From RYN-230 sp963793825 (GTDB lineage: Bacteria > Actinomycetota > Actinomycetes > Streptosporangiales > Streptosporangiaceae): a stretch of 64,000 nt of DNA. Both the position numbers and the translations under genes were made by a program. The notes beneath the pieces were generated by a model. It saw only the letters and a program-made list of their open reading frames with translations, was not told the origin of the DNA and ran no database searches. Where the stretch lies: contig CAWCBE010000007.1 in assembly GCA_963793825.1 (NCBI GenBank), positions 496,001 through 560,000 on the forward strand. The letters are read 5' to 3'. Position 1 is the stretch's first letter; every line of letters starts with the position of its first letter. Below, in pieces: positions 48,063 through 57,451 of this stretch.

Positions 48063-48248
48063 TTACACTCGCATGGCCAGCGCGTCAAGCTCGGCGGCGC
48101 GCATCGCGCCGGGCGGGGGCGGGCCGGCCGCGGGGAGCAGGTGGCCGGCCCGGCCGGGTCCCGGGCGGCCACGGTGGCCTCCGTCACGCCGAGCGCCCGC
48201 ACCGCCGCCAGCGGGCGCCCCTCGCCAGCCGGGGCAACTTCCACCTGG
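48063..48248 (-). pseudogene. Possible remnant of shikimate dehydrogenase (aroE)
   Basis: Just after mltG, where aroE often lies in actinobacteria, the minus strand reads LAAVRALGVTEATVAARDPA, similar to the Rossmann segment of AroE (ALxxLGVxxVTVxxRDPAR). After one frame change comes LLPAAGPPPPGAMRAAELD and a stop at 48063-48065. Only about 60 codons remain, with no N-terminal SxxHSxSP motif. It could also be chance similarity in GC-rich sequence. Confidence 0.3.
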
Positions 48249-50117
48249 TCAGCCGTGGCCGGTGCCCGAGCCGCCGCCCGAGGAGCCGTACCTGGCCAGC
48301 GCCGCGTCGAACGCGGCCGCGGTGGGGAAGAACAGCGTGTCCCCGGTCTGTGAGTTGATGGTCAGGAAGTACACCAGGTTGCCGTGCGCCGGGCGCAGCG
48401 CCGCCTCGATGGCCAGCTTCCCGGGGCTGTCGATCGGCCCCGGTGGCAGCCCGGCGTGCAGGTAGGTGTTGTACGGCGACGGGAACGTGGTGCTGAACTG
48501 CGCCTTGCTGTGCACGAGGTCCATCCCGTACAGCACCGTGGTGTCGAGTTGCAGGTGCATCGGCGGGGTGGCGTTGAGCCGGTTGTAGATCACCTCGGCG
48601 ATCTTCGGGTAGTCCTGCGGCCGCTTGCCCTCCGCCTCGATGATGCTGGCCACGGTCATGACTGCGCCCTGGCTTTCCTGGGCCCGGGCCGCCGCGGCAG
48701 GCAGCCCGATGCTGGCCGCCTCCTGGTTGAACTGCTGCACCATGCCCTTGAGCACCTGGACGGGCGGGGTCTTGGGCTGCACCTCGTAGGTGGCCGGGAA
48801 CAGGTAGCCCTCCGGCTTGCCGTTCGCGTAGGCGGGCAGGCCCAGGGCCGCCGGGTTGGCGATGGCCTGCTCATAGCCCTTGAGGTTGCCGGTGTCCCGG
48901 CCGAGCAGGGCAATGATCTGGGACAGCCGGAACCCTTCCGGGATGGTCACCTTGGACTGCACCCGCGACGCCGGGCTGAGCAGCAGGGCGAGCGCCAGGG
49001 ATGCCTTCATCTGCTTGTGCACCCGGTAGTAGCCGGGCTCCAGGGCGTTGCCGCGCGGATTGGCCTTGGCCGCGTTCTCGAACGCCCGGCCGCTGGCCAC
49101 CACGCCGAGCGCGGCCAGCCGGTCGCCGACCGTGAGGGCGGCGTCGCCGGGCAGGATCTGCACCACGACCGTGCCGGTGCCCGGCCCGGAGAAGTCCGGC
49201 GGGTTGAAGTACGCCCGGTAGTAGTGGTACCCGACGCCGCCCACCACGGCGACGAAGAGCACGAAGACGCAGAGCAGCACCAGGGCCACGGTGCGGCCGC
49301 GGCGGCGGCGCTTGCGCCCGCTGCCGCCGGACTGGCTGCCCCGGCCCCCGCCCTGGCCCGGGTCCAGCCCCGGCAGCAGGTCACTGCCGTAACCATCATC
49401 CTCGGCCCAGTGCTGCGGCTCTTCCTCGCCGCCGTACCAGTCGCCGGCGGCCGGATAGGCGCCAGGACCGGTGAGCGATCCCCCGTCGGCATCCCCAGGC
49501 TGGTTCACGTACCCCTCATACCCCGGATAGCCGCGCTCAGCCGGGTAGGCCGGCTCGTCACCATAGCCCGCGGGCTCGCCGGGGTATCCGGCCCGCTCGC
49601 CGGGGTAGGCGCGCTCGCCGGGGTAATCGGCGGGGTGCGCCTGGTACGGCCCGGACGGGTCGCCCGCCGGGCCGGTGGGGTACTGCTGCGGGCCGGTGGG
49701 GTAGCCCGCCCGGTAACCCGGCGGCTCCGGCTCGCGTGACAGCGCCCCGGGCCGGGACGCCTGTCCCGGCGGGAGGGGGGGCAGCGGCGCGCCGCCCGGG
49801 GCCCGCCAGTCGTAGCCCGACTGCGGCAGCGGGGCCAGCGGCCCGGACGGATGTTCTGCAGCGGGCACCCCGCCCCAGGACTGCTGCTGATCCCAGGATG
49901 GCCGCTGATCCCAGGGCTGCCCGTCGTCCCAGGACTGCTCGTCCCAGGGCTCGGCCGCGGGTGAGGCCGGCCCATGGCCGCCGGAGTCCCAGGACTGCCG
50001 CTCCCAGCGTTCAGGGGCCATCGGCTCCGGTTCCGGCTGGCCGCCGCCCGCCGGCGGGTACTGCCCCGGCTCCCATTCCTGCTCTCCCTGTGTCTCCCGC
50101 CGTGCGTGGCGGCTCAC
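48249..50117 (-). CDS. mltG: Endolytic murein transglycosylase MltG
   Basis: 622 residues. The first 290 form a cytoplasmic Pro/Gly/Tyr/Trp/Glu-rich region with PGERAYPGE-type repeats, then a membrane helix VALVLLCVFVLFVAVVGGVG. The extracytoplasmic part has a LysM-like segment (QILPGDAALTVGDRLAALGV), VTIPEGFRLSQIIALLG, KPEGYLFPATYEV, the catalytic Glu in VASIIEAEGKRPQDYPKIAE and the conserved NTYLHAGLPPGPIDSPGKLA. It cleaves nascent glycan strands near the membrane. The ATG overlaps the ruvX stop (ATGA). Confidence 0.94.
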   Translation of the reverse strand: MSRHARRETQGEQEWEPGQYPPAGGGQPEPEPMAPERWERQSWDSGGHGPASPAAEPWDEQSWDDGQPWDQRPSWDQQQSWGGVPAAEHPSGPLAPLPQSGYDWRAPGGAPLPPLPPGQASRPGALSREPEPPGYRAGYPTGPQQYPTGPAGDPSGPYQAHPADYPGERAYPGERAGYPGEPAGYGDEPAYPAERGYPGYEGYVNQPGDADGGSLTGPGAYPAAGDWYGGEEEPQHWAEDDGYGSDLLPGLDPGQGGGRGSQSGGSGRKRRRRGRTVALVLLCVFVLFVAVVGGVGYHYYRAYFNPPDFSGPGTGTVVVQILPGDAALTVGDRLAALGVVASGRAFENAAKANPRGNALEPGYYRVHKQMKASLALALLLSPASRVQSKVTIPEGFRLSQIIALLGRDTGNLKGYEQAIANPAALGLPAYANGKPEGYLFPATYEVQPKTPPVQVLKGMVQQFNQEAASIGLPAAAARAQESQGAVMTVASIIEAEGKRPQDYPKIAEVIYNRLNATPPMHLQLDTTVLYGMDLVHSKAQFSTTFPSPYNTYLHAGLPPGPIDSPGKLAIEAALRPAHGNLVYFLTINSQTGDTLFFPTAAAFDAALARYGSSGGGSGTGHG

Positions 50118-50638
50118 TCGGGCGCTCCCGGGCTCGGCGGCACGACCTCGCCGGGGGGCCGGCCGGTGGCCCGTTCCGCGTCCAGGGCTCCCTGCAGCAG
50201 CAGGGCGGCCGCGGCCTGGTCCACCACGGACCGCCGGGCCCGCGAGCCCTTCCCGCCACTGCGCAGCGCGTCGTGGGCCAGCACCGTGGTGAACCGCTCG
50301 TCCACCAGGCGTACCGGCACCGGGTCCAGCCGCCCGGCCAGGGCGGCGGCGAACGCGCGGGCCGCGGCGGCGGAGGCGCCCTCGCGCCCGGACAGCCCGG
50401 TGGGCAGCCCGACGATCACTTCGACGGTGTCCTGATCAGCGGCCAGGCGGGCCAGCGCCTCGAGGTCACCGGCCCCGCGGGGGACGGTGCTCAGCGGGCT
50501 GGCCAGCAGGCCGGCCGGGTCGGAGCGGGCGACGCCGATCCTCACTGAGCCGTAGTCGACACCAAGCCGCACGCCGGCCCTCACCGCCGTTCGCCGCGCG
50601 CCCTCGGCCTCGGCAGCGCATCGGGTTGGGTACAGCAC
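50114..50638 (-). CDS. ruvX: RuvX/YqgF family putative Holliday junction resolvase
   Basis: 174 residues. RNase H-like start VRLGVDYGSVRIGVARSDPA (catalytic Asp), VEVIVGLPTGLSGREGASAA, VRLVDERFTTVLAHDALRSG and the C-terminal VVDQAAAALLLQGALDAERA with the last acidic residue. The true start may be the internal GTG (VRAGVRLGVDYG). In other bacteria this family also processes pre-16S rRNA. Lies between alaS and mltG as usual. Confidence 0.92.
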   Translation of the reverse strand: MLYPTRCAAEAEGARRTAVRAGVRLGVDYGSVRIGVARSDPAGLLASPLSTVPRGAGDLEALARLAADQDTVEVIVGLPTGLSGREGASAAAARAFAAALAGRLDPVPVRLVDERFTTVLAHDALRSGGKGSRARRSVVDQAAAALLLQGALDAERATGRPPGEVVPPSPGAPE

Positions 50639-50659
50639 GGTCTCACCGTACCCAACGCG

Positions 50660-53380
50660 TCACGTCGCGGACCGGACAACGGCGCGAACTGCCTCAAATG
50701 CCTCACTGATCGCCTGGGCCGCGCGGTCCCCTTGCGGCGCGCCGCCGCCCTGGGCGATGTCGTCCCGGCCGCCGCCACCGCCGCCCAGCGCGGCCGCGGC
50801 CGCGCGCACCAGGGTGCCGGCCGGCAGGCCCAGGTTGCGGGCCGCCGCGTTGACCGCGACGACGACCGCCGGGCGGTCGGCCGGTACCCCAGCGATCACG
50901 ACCACGGCGGCCCGCCCGTCACCGAGCCTGCCCCGGACGTCCAGGGCCAGCTTGCGCAGGCCGTCGGCGGTGGTGCCGTCCGGCACCTGGTGCGCGACGA
51001 ACGCGGCCGGCCCGACGTCCTGCGCGGCGGCGGCCAGGTCGGCCGCCGCCCCGAGGACCTGGGCGCTGCGCAGCCGTTCCAGATCCCGCTCCGCGTCCCG
51101 GAGCCGGCCGACCAGCGCCGCGACCCGCTCCGGCAGCTCCTCGCGGCGTGCCTTGAGCTGCTCGGTGAGCTGGCTGACCAGCACGCTCTCCCGGGCCAGG
51201 TACCGGAAGGCGTCCGTGCCCACCAGGGCCTCCACCCGGCGCACCCCGGACCCGATCGAGGACTCGCCGAGGACTTTGATCAGGCCGAGCTGGCCGGAGT
51301 GGGCCACGTGCGTGCCGCCGCACAGTTCCCGGGAGTAGTCACCGACCTCCACCACCCGGACCTCGTCGCCGTACTTCTCGCCGAACAGCGCCATCGCTCC
51401 CATAGCCCGCGCCTCGTCGATCGGGGTGACGAAGGCCCGCACCGCCAGGTCGTCGATGAGCACCTGGTTGACCTCGTCCTCCACGTCGCGGAGCACGGAG
51501 GGCGGCACCGCCGCGGCCGCGGTGAAGTCGAACCGGAGCCGCCCGGGCGAGTTCTCCGACCCGGCCTGGGCCGCCGACTCGCCCAGCGCGCCGCGGAACG
51601 CCCGGTGCACCATGTGGGTGGCCGTGTGGGACCGGGAGATGGCCCGGCGGCGGCCGGTGTCGATCTCGGCCTCGGCGGCGGCGCCCACGACCGCCTCGCC
51701 GGTGATGACCACACCGCGGTGCACGATGAGCCCGGGGACCGGCTGCTGCACGTCCCGCACCTCGATCTCGCCGCCGGCCGCGCCCGGCGCGTCGGCCACC
51801 CGGATGAGGCCGGTGTCGGCGAGCTGGCCGCCGCCCTCGGCGTAGAAGGGGGTGCGGTCCAGGACGACCTCAACCTCGGTCCCGGCGCCGGCGGCGGGCA
51901 CGCTCACCCCGTTCACCAGCAGGCCGGTCACGGTGGCCTCGCCGGAGATCAGGTCATACCCGGTGAAGGTCACCGGCCCGGACTTGTCCAGCAGGCTGGC
52001 CAGGACGGAGATGTCCGCGTTCCCGGTCTTCTTGTCCAGCGAGTCCTGCTTGGCCCGCTGGCGCTGCTGCGCCATGAGGCGGCGGAACCCCTCCTCGTCC
52101 ACGGCCAGGCCCTGCTCGCTGGCCATCTCCAGGGTGAGGTCGATCGGGAAGCCGTAGGTATCGTGCAGCTGGAAGGCCTGATCCCCGGACAGGGTGGCGG
52201 CGCCGCGGCGCCGGGTCTCCCCCACCGCGGCGTCGAAGATAGCCGAGCCGGTGCGCAGGGTGGACAGGAAGGCCGTTTCCTCCGCGGCGATCACGCCGAG
52301 GATGCGCGGCGCCTCGGTGCGCAGCTCCGGGTACAGGTCAGCCATCGCGTTCAGCGCGGTCTCGGCCAGCTCGTGCAGGTAATGGCCGTCCGCGCCGCCG
52401 CCGCGCTGGCCGCCCGCCAGCAGCCGCAGGTTGTAGATGCTGCGCCGCAGGATCCGGCGCAGCACGTAGCCGCGCCCCTCGTTGGACGGCAGCACGCCGT
52501 CAGCGATCAGCATCACCGCGGTGCGCACGTGGTCTGCGACCACCCGCAGCGCCACGTCGGTGCGGTGGTCCCGGCCGTACTTCTGCTCGGTCAGGTCCGC
52601 GGCCCGGTCCAGCACCTTCCACAGCGTGTCAATCTCGTAGATGTTGTCCACGCCCTGCAGGATGGCGGCCATCCGCTCCAGGCCCATGCCGGTGTCGATG
52701 TTCTTCTGGGGCAGTTCGCCGAGGATCGGCCAGCCCTCCTTGCCCGGCCCCTCGCCCCGCAGGTACTGCATGAAGACGAGGTTCCACACCTCCAGGTAGC
52801 GGTCCTCGTCCACGACCGGGCCGCCCTCGCGCCCGTAGTCCGGCCCGCGATCGTAGTAGATCTCCGAGCACGGGCCGCACGGGCCGGGGACGCCCATCGA
52901 CCAGTAGTTGTCCGCCATGCCGCGGCGCTGGATGCGGCTGTCCGGCAGGCCGACCACGTCCCGCCAGATGCGGGCCGCCTCGTCGTCGTCGGTGTAGACG
53001 GTCGCCCACAGCCGGTCCTCGGGGAAGCCGAAGCCACCGCCGGCTTCCGGCGTGGTCAGCAGCTCCCAGGCGAACGGGATGGCCTGCTCCTTGAAGTAGT
53101 CACCGAAGGAGAAGTTCCCGAGCATCTGGAAGAAGGTGCCGTGCCGGGTGGTCTTGCCCACCTCTTCGATGTCCGGGGTGCGGACACACTTCTGGCAGCT
53201 GGTCGCCCGGGTGAAGGGCGGGGAGGCCTGGCCGAGGAAGTACGGCTTGAACGGCTGCATGCCCGCGTTCACCAGCAGCAGCGTGGGGTCGTCGGCGATC
53301 AGCGGCGCGGACGGGACGACCGTGTGCCCGCGGTCGGCGAAGTAGGTAAGGAAACGGCGGGCGATCTCGGCCGACTCCAT
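50660..53380 (-). CDS. alaS: Alanyl-tRNA synthetase
   Basis: 906 residues. The N-terminus MESAEIARRFLTYFADRGHT leads into LLVNAGMQPFKPYFLGQASP, motif 2 region KTTRHGTFFQMLGNFSFGDY and NLVFMQYLRGEGP. The editing domain has HTATHMVHRAFRGALG (HxxxH) and CGGTHVAHSGQLGLIKVLG. The C-Ala domain ends GGGGGGRDDIAQGGG. Length and order are canonical; frame intact across 2.7 kb. Confidence 0.97.
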   Translation of the reverse strand: MESAEIARRFLTYFADRGHTVVPSAPLIADDPTLLLVNAGMQPFKPYFLGQASPPFTRATSCQKCVRTPDIEEVGKTTRHGTFFQMLGNFSFGDYFKEQAIPFAWELLTTPEAGGGFGFPEDRLWATVYTDDDEAARIWRDVVGLPDSRIQRRGMADNYWSMGVPGPCGPCSEIYYDRGPDYGREGGPVVDEDRYLEVWNLVFMQYLRGEGPGKEGWPILGELPQKNIDTGMGLERMAAILQGVDNIYEIDTLWKVLDRAADLTEQKYGRDHRTDVALRVVADHVRTAVMLIADGVLPSNEGRGYVLRRILRRSIYNLRLLAGGQRGGGADGHYLHELAETALNAMADLYPELRTEAPRILGVIAAEETAFLSTLRTGSAIFDAAVGETRRRGAATLSGDQAFQLHDTYGFPIDLTLEMASEQGLAVDEEGFRRLMAQQRQRAKQDSLDKKTGNADISVLASLLDKSGPVTFTGYDLISGEATVTGLLVNGVSVPAAGAGTEVEVVLDRTPFYAEGGGQLADTGLIRVADAPGAAGGEIEVRDVQQPVPGLIVHRGVVITGEAVVGAAAEAEIDTGRRRAISRSHTATHMVHRAFRGALGESAAQAGSENSPGRLRFDFTAAAAVPPSVLRDVEDEVNQVLIDDLAVRAFVTPIDEARAMGAMALFGEKYGDEVRVVEVGDYSRELCGGTHVAHSGQLGLIKVLGESSIGSGVRRVEALVGTDAFRYLARESVLVSQLTEQLKARREELPERVAALVGRLRDAERDLERLRSAQVLGAAADLAAAAQDVGPAAFVAHQVPDGTTADGLRKLALDVRGRLGDGRAAVVVIAGVPADRPAVVVAVNAAARNLGLPAGTLVRAAAAALGGGGGGRDDIAQGGGAPQGDRAAQAISEAFEAVRAVVRSAT

Positions 53381-53628
53381 CAGCGGTCATCCTCTGCTAC
53401 GTGATCGGTGGGCCGGGCCGGGACGGGCTGCCCCTCGATGGCCCGGGGCGGGGCCGCCAGCTGGCGCTGGCGGTAGATTTCCATGCCCTCGCGGACGTCA
53501 CCGGCGAACCGGGTGAGTTCCCTGGCCCGCACGGCCGGGGTGAGCGAGCGGGCCAGCGCGGTCACCCGCCGGTAGCCGGTGATGCCGAGGGCCGCTCCGA
53601 GGGTAAGCCAGAACAGCCGGCGGATCAC
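53380..53628 (-). CDS. Small membrane protein (DUF6167-like)
   Basis: 82 residues. One N-terminal membrane segment (RRLFWLTLGAALGITGYRR), then a helical basic part (FAGDVREGMEIYRQRQL). Such proteins are regularly found between alaS and the DUF948 gene in actinobacteria; the function is unknown. The stop overlaps the alaS ATG and the start overlaps the DUF948 stop, so all three are coupled. Confidence 0.82.
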   Translation of the reverse strand: MIRRLFWLTLGAALGITGYRRVTALARSLTPAVRARELTRFAGDVREGMEIYRQRQLAAPPRAIEGQPVPARPTDHVAEDDR

Positions 53629-54140
53629 CGTCCCGCTCCCGTGCTCTGCCCGCCCGCGGGGCGGCCCCCCGGAACCCGCCGCGGCTCGCTGGCTGGGCGG
53701 GACACGCCTCCGGCGCGCCCGGCCTCGCCAGCGAAGCTGGCCGGGGAACGCTCCCCCGCCAGCGCGCGCATCTCGGCGGCGTGCCGCACGCCGTACAGCA
53801 GGGCGGGGACCCGGGCCAGCCGGGTGCCGGCGCTGACCGCGGCCAGCCGGGCCAGCGGGGCGAACGTGGTCACCCGGCCGGTCAGGTCGGCCATGCCCGC
53901 GGCGACCTCGTCCATGCTGGCGGTGATCTCGTCAGTCCGGCTGAGCTGCCCGGCGGTGGCGTCGAGGGTCGCGTGCGCCCGGTCGATCAGCGCGTCGTTG
54001 CGCTCCCGCAGCGTGGCGACGGTCACCGACGTCGCGCTGATCAGCCTGCCCATCCGCAGCAGTACGAAGACCGCCGCCGTGACCAGCACCAGCCAGCCGG
54101 CCGCGGCGGCGATCACCGCCACCCAAACCGCGTTCAGCAT
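53625..54140 (-). CDS. DUF948 domain protein
   Basis: 171 residues. N-terminal membrane helix (VWVAVIAAAAGWLVLVTAAV) followed by a long helix (TLRERNDALIDRAHATLDAT, QLSRTDEITASMDEVAAGMA) typical of DUF948, predicted to form a coiled coil outside the cytoplasm or along the membrane. The last 45 residues are low complexity. Function unknown. Confidence 0.85.
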   Translation of the reverse strand: MLNAVWVAVIAAAAGWLVLVTAAVFVLLRMGRLISATSVTVATLRERNDALIDRAHATLDATAGQLSRTDEITASMDEVAAGMADLTGRVTTFAPLARLAAVSAGTRLARVPALLYGVRHAAEMRALAGERSPASFAGEAGRAGGVSRPASEPRRVPGGRPAGGQSTGAGR

Positions 54141-54269
54141 CCCTGCTCCTCCATCTGCCTGACCTTATCTCGCAGCGTGCCGCGACAAAGCGCAACGGTG
54201 CCAGCCCGGGTGATGACCCCCGGAACCTCCGCTGGGCGGCCGCTACCCGGGACGGGCGAGCGCACCCGT

Positions 54270-55634
54270 TCAGGACTGTTCCGGCTCCCCCGCCCGGTCC
54301 AGGATGGCCCTGATCCGCTCGGACCGCTCGGCGTACCGGGCTTCCGCGCCGTGCCGGGACGGCTCGTAGTACCGGCGGCCCGCCAGCGAGTCCGGCGCGT
54401 ACTGCTGGGCGGCCACGCCCTCGGGGAAGTCGTGCGGGTACTCGTAGCCGCGGCCGTGGCCCAGCCGGGCCGCGCCGGGGTAGTGCGCGTCCCGCAGGTG
54501 AACCGGCACCGGGCCGGCCAGGCCCGCCCGGACGTCCGCGGAAGCGGCGGTGATCGCCTTGATCACCGCGTTGGATTTCGGCGCCAGCGCCAGGTGGATG
54601 GTGGCCTGGGTCAGGTTGATCCGGGCCTCGGGCAGGCCGACGAACTCGACGGCCTGGGCGGCCGCCACCGCGACCGGCAGCGCCGTGGGATCGGCCATCC
54701 CGACGTCCTCGCTGGCGTGCACGATCAGCCGCCGGGCGATGAACCGGGCGTCTTCCCCCGCCTCGATCATCCGGGCCAGGTAATGCACCGCCGCGTCCGC
54801 GTCGCTGCCGCGGATGCTCTTGATGAACGCGCTGATCACGTCGTAGTGCTGGTCCCCGGCCCGGTCGTAGCGCACCGCGGCCCGGTCCACCGCCCGCTCC
54901 AGCGTGGCGGTGTCGATGGTGGCGCCGGGCGGCAGCCCGAGCGCGGCCGACTCCAGGTACGTGAGCGCCCGCCGGGCGTCGCCGCTGGACAGCCGGATCA
55001 GGTGATCCAGCGCCTGGTCATCCAGGCTGACCACGCCGGCCAGGCCCCGCTCGTCGGCCAGGGCCCGGTCGATGACCTCCCGCATCTCGTCCTCGCTGAG
55101 CGGCTCCAGGGTGAGCAGCAGCGACCGGGACAGCAGCGGGCCGACCACGGAGAACGACGGGTTCTCGGTGGTGGCCCCGATGAACGAGACCCAGCGGTTC
55201 TCCACGGCTGGCAGCAGCGCGTCCTGCTGCGCCTTGTTGAACCGGTGCACCTCGTCGATGAACAGCACCGTCTGCGTGCCGGTCAGGCCCAGCTCCCGGC
55301 GGGCCGCCTCGATGGCCGCCCGGACATCCTTGACCCCGGCCGTCACCGCGGACAGCTCGGTGAACCGCCGCCGGGTGACCTGGCTGATCACATGAGCCAG
55401 CGTGGTCTTCCCGGTGCCGGGCGGGCCCCACAGCACCACCGACATGCCCGCATCGTTCTCGGCCAGCTTGCGCAGCGGGGTACCCTCGCCGGTCAGGTGC
55501 CGCTGGCCGATCACCTCGTCCAGGGTGCGCGGGCGCATCCGCACCGCCAGCGGCGCGGCCGCCCGGGCGGCCGCCTGGCCCGCCGCGTCGAAGAGGCTGT
55601 CCGCCTGGCCCCCGCTGCTACCTGCCTTTACCAC
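54270..55634 (-). CDS. rarA: Replication-associated recombination protein RarA (MgsA family AAA ATPase)
   Basis: 454 residues. VRMRPRTLDEVIGQRHLTGE, Walker A WGPPGTGKTTLAHVISQV, Walker B QTVLFIDEVHRFNKAQQDAL, sensor 1 IGATTENPSFSVVGPLLSRS and the C-terminal RarA domain with RGSDADAAVHYLARMIEAGE and ALPVAVAAAQAVEFVGLPEA. Acts at stalled replication forks. Usual neighbour of aspS and alaS in actinobacteria; 38 bp downstream of aspS. Confidence 0.95.
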   Translation of the reverse strand: MVKAGSSGGQADSLFDAAGQAAARAAAPLAVRMRPRTLDEVIGQRHLTGEGTPLRKLAENDAGMSVVLWGPPGTGKTTLAHVISQVTRRRFTELSAVTAGVKDVRAAIEAARRELGLTGTQTVLFIDEVHRFNKAQQDALLPAVENRWVSFIGATTENPSFSVVGPLLSRSLLLTLEPLSEDEMREVIDRALADERGLAGVVSLDDQALDHLIRLSSGDARRALTYLESAALGLPPGATIDTATLERAVDRAAVRYDRAGDQHYDVISAFIKSIRGSDADAAVHYLARMIEAGEDARFIARRLIVHASEDVGMADPTALPVAVAAAQAVEFVGLPEARINLTQATIHLALAPKSNAVIKAITAASADVRAGLAGPVPVHLRDAHYPGAARLGHGRGYEYPHDFPEGVAAQQYAPDSLAGRRYYEPSRHGAEARYAERSERIRAILDRAGEPEQS

Positions 55635-55672
55635 ATCCAGACACTATCCGCCCGCCCGGGCGGGCTGGCTCG

Positions 55673-57424
55673 TCACGGACCGGGCTCCGGGATCACGTCG
55701 ATGCCAGCCTCGCGGCGCTGCTCCGGGGTGATCGGGGTGGGCGCGCCGGTGAGCGGGTCGGCGCCGGACGCCGCCTTCGGGAAGGCAATGACGTCGCGGA
55801 TGGTGTTCCGCCTGGCCAGCAGCATGATCAGCCGGTCCCAGCCGAAGGCGATCCCACCGTGCGGCGGCGGCCCGAAGCGGAGCGCCTCGAGCAGGAAGCC
55901 GAACTGGGACTCCGCCTCCTCCCGGGACAGCCCGATCACGTCGAAGACCTGCTGCTGCATGTCCGGCCGGTGGATACGGATCGAGCCGCCGCCGATCTCG
56001 TTGCCGTTGCAGACGAGGTCATAGGCGTCGGCCAGCGCCCCGCCCGGCTCGTCGGTGAATTTGTCCGCCCATTCCGGCAGCGGGGCGGTGAACGGGTGGT
56101 GCACCGCGGTCCAGCCGCCGCCCCCGTCCTCCTCGAACATCGGCGCATCCACTACCCAGGTGAACGCCCAGGCGTCCGGGTCGATGAGGCCGAGCCGCTC
56201 GCCGAGCTCCAGCCGGGCCGCGCCGAGCAGGGCCCGGGTCTGCGCGGGCGGGCCCGCGGCGAAGAACACGCAGTCACCAGGCCCGGCGCCCACCGCGGCG
56301 GGCAGCCCGGCGCGCTCCTCGGCGGACAGGTGGCGGGCCACCGGGCCGGCGTCGGACACCGCGCCATCCGGGCCGATCAGCACGTAGGCCAGGCCCCGGG
56401 CCCCGCGGGCCTTGGCCCACTCCTGCCAGCCGTCCAGCTCCCGGCGGGTCTGGCTGGCCCCGCCGGGCATGACCAGCGCGCCCACGTGCGGAGCCTGGAA
56501 GACGCGGAACGAGGTCTGCGCGAAGAAGCCGGTGAGGTCGGAAAGCTCACAGCCGAACCGCAGGTCGGGCTTGTCCGAGCCGAACCGGGCCATCGCCTCC
56601 GCGTAGCTCATCCGGGGCACCGGCCGGGGCAGCTGGTACCCGGCGATCTCCGCCCACAACCGGGCGACCAGGTCCTCGGCGACCCCGATCACGTCCTCCC
56701 GGGTGACGAAGCTCATCTCGATGTCGATCTGGGTGAACTCGGGCTGCCGGTCGGCCCGGAAGTCCTCGTCCCGGAAGCACCGGGCCAGCTGCCAGTACCG
56801 CTCCATGCCGCCCACCATGAGCAGCTGCTTGAACAGCTGCGGGGACTGCGGCAGCGCGTACCAGTGGCCCGGGCGGAGCCGGACCGGGACCAGGAAGTCG
56901 CGCGCCCCCTCCGGGGTGGACCGGGTCAGGTAGGGCGTCTCCACGTAATGGAAGCGGTGCCCGCGGAGCACGTCGGTGATCAGGTAGGTGGCCTCGGACC
57001 GGAGCCGCAGCGCGGCGGCGGTCTCCGCCCGGCGGATGTCCAGGTAGCGGTAGTGCAGCCGGATGTCCTCGTTCAGCTCCCCCGAGCCGTCGATGGGGAA
57101 CGGCAGCGGGTCGGCCTCGGCCAGCACCTCGAGGCCGGTGGCGGCCACCTCGACCTCGCCGGTGGGCAGTTCCGGGTTCTCGTTGCCGGCCGGGCGGCGG
57201 CGCACCTCGCCGGTGACCAGCACGCAGAACTCGGCGCGCAGCGCGTGCCCGGGTGAGTCCTCGCCGTCGGCACGGAACACGACCTGGACGACGCCGCTGC
57301 CATCACGCAGGTCGATGAACGTGACGCCGCCGTGGTCGCGGCGCCGGGCCACCCAGCCGGCCAGCGTCACCCGCTGCCCGGCCTGCTCCGCGCGCAGCGT
57401 GCCGGCCTCGTGGGTTCGGATCAT
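55673..57424 (-). CDS. aspS: Aspartyl-tRNA synthetase
   Basis: 583 residues. The N-terminal OB-fold anticodon domain is VTLAGWVARRRDHGGVTFID. Class II motif 2: RCFRDEDFRADRQPEFTQID. The bacterial GAD insertion lies in the middle (SFRVFQAPHVGALVMPGG). Motif 3: PPHGGIAFGWDRLIMLLARR. Whether it also charges tRNA-Asn (nondiscriminating form) cannot be read here. No hisS lies between it and the hydrolase gene upstream, although that order is common elsewhere. Confidence 0.96.
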   Translation of the reverse strand: MIRTHEAGTLRAEQAGQRVTLAGWVARRRDHGGVTFIDLRDGSGVVQVVFRADGEDSPGHALRAEFCVLVTGEVRRRPAGNENPELPTGEVEVAATGLEVLAEADPLPFPIDGSGELNEDIRLHYRYLDIRRAETAAALRLRSEATYLITDVLRGHRFHYVETPYLTRSTPEGARDFLVPVRLRPGHWYALPQSPQLFKQLLMVGGMERYWQLARCFRDEDFRADRQPEFTQIDIEMSFVTREDVIGVAEDLVARLWAEIAGYQLPRPVPRMSYAEAMARFGSDKPDLRFGCELSDLTGFFAQTSFRVFQAPHVGALVMPGGASQTRRELDGWQEWAKARGARGLAYVLIGPDGAVSDAGPVARHLSAEERAGLPAAVGAGPGDCVFFAAGPPAQTRALLGAARLELGERLGLIDPDAWAFTWVVDAPMFEEDGGGGWTAVHHPFTAPLPEWADKFTDEPGGALADAYDLVCNGNEIGGGSIRIHRPDMQQQVFDVIGLSREEAESQFGFLLEALRFGPPPHGGIAFGWDRLIMLLARRNTIRDVIAFPKAASGADPLTGAPTPITPEQRREAGIDVIPEPGP

Positions 57425-57451
57425 GCCCGCTCCACCTTCTTCTCTGAAGTC

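Noticed and set aside
50732..53404. An 890-residue plus-strand ORF opposite alaS
   Set aside because: alaS shows every expected motif on the minus strand; the plus reading is an antisense open frame caused by high GC content.
57425..57451. Loss of hisS between aspS and the MBL hydrolase as evidence of deletion
   Set aside because: hisS position varies among actinobacteria and no scar or remnant is visible in this 27-bp gap.
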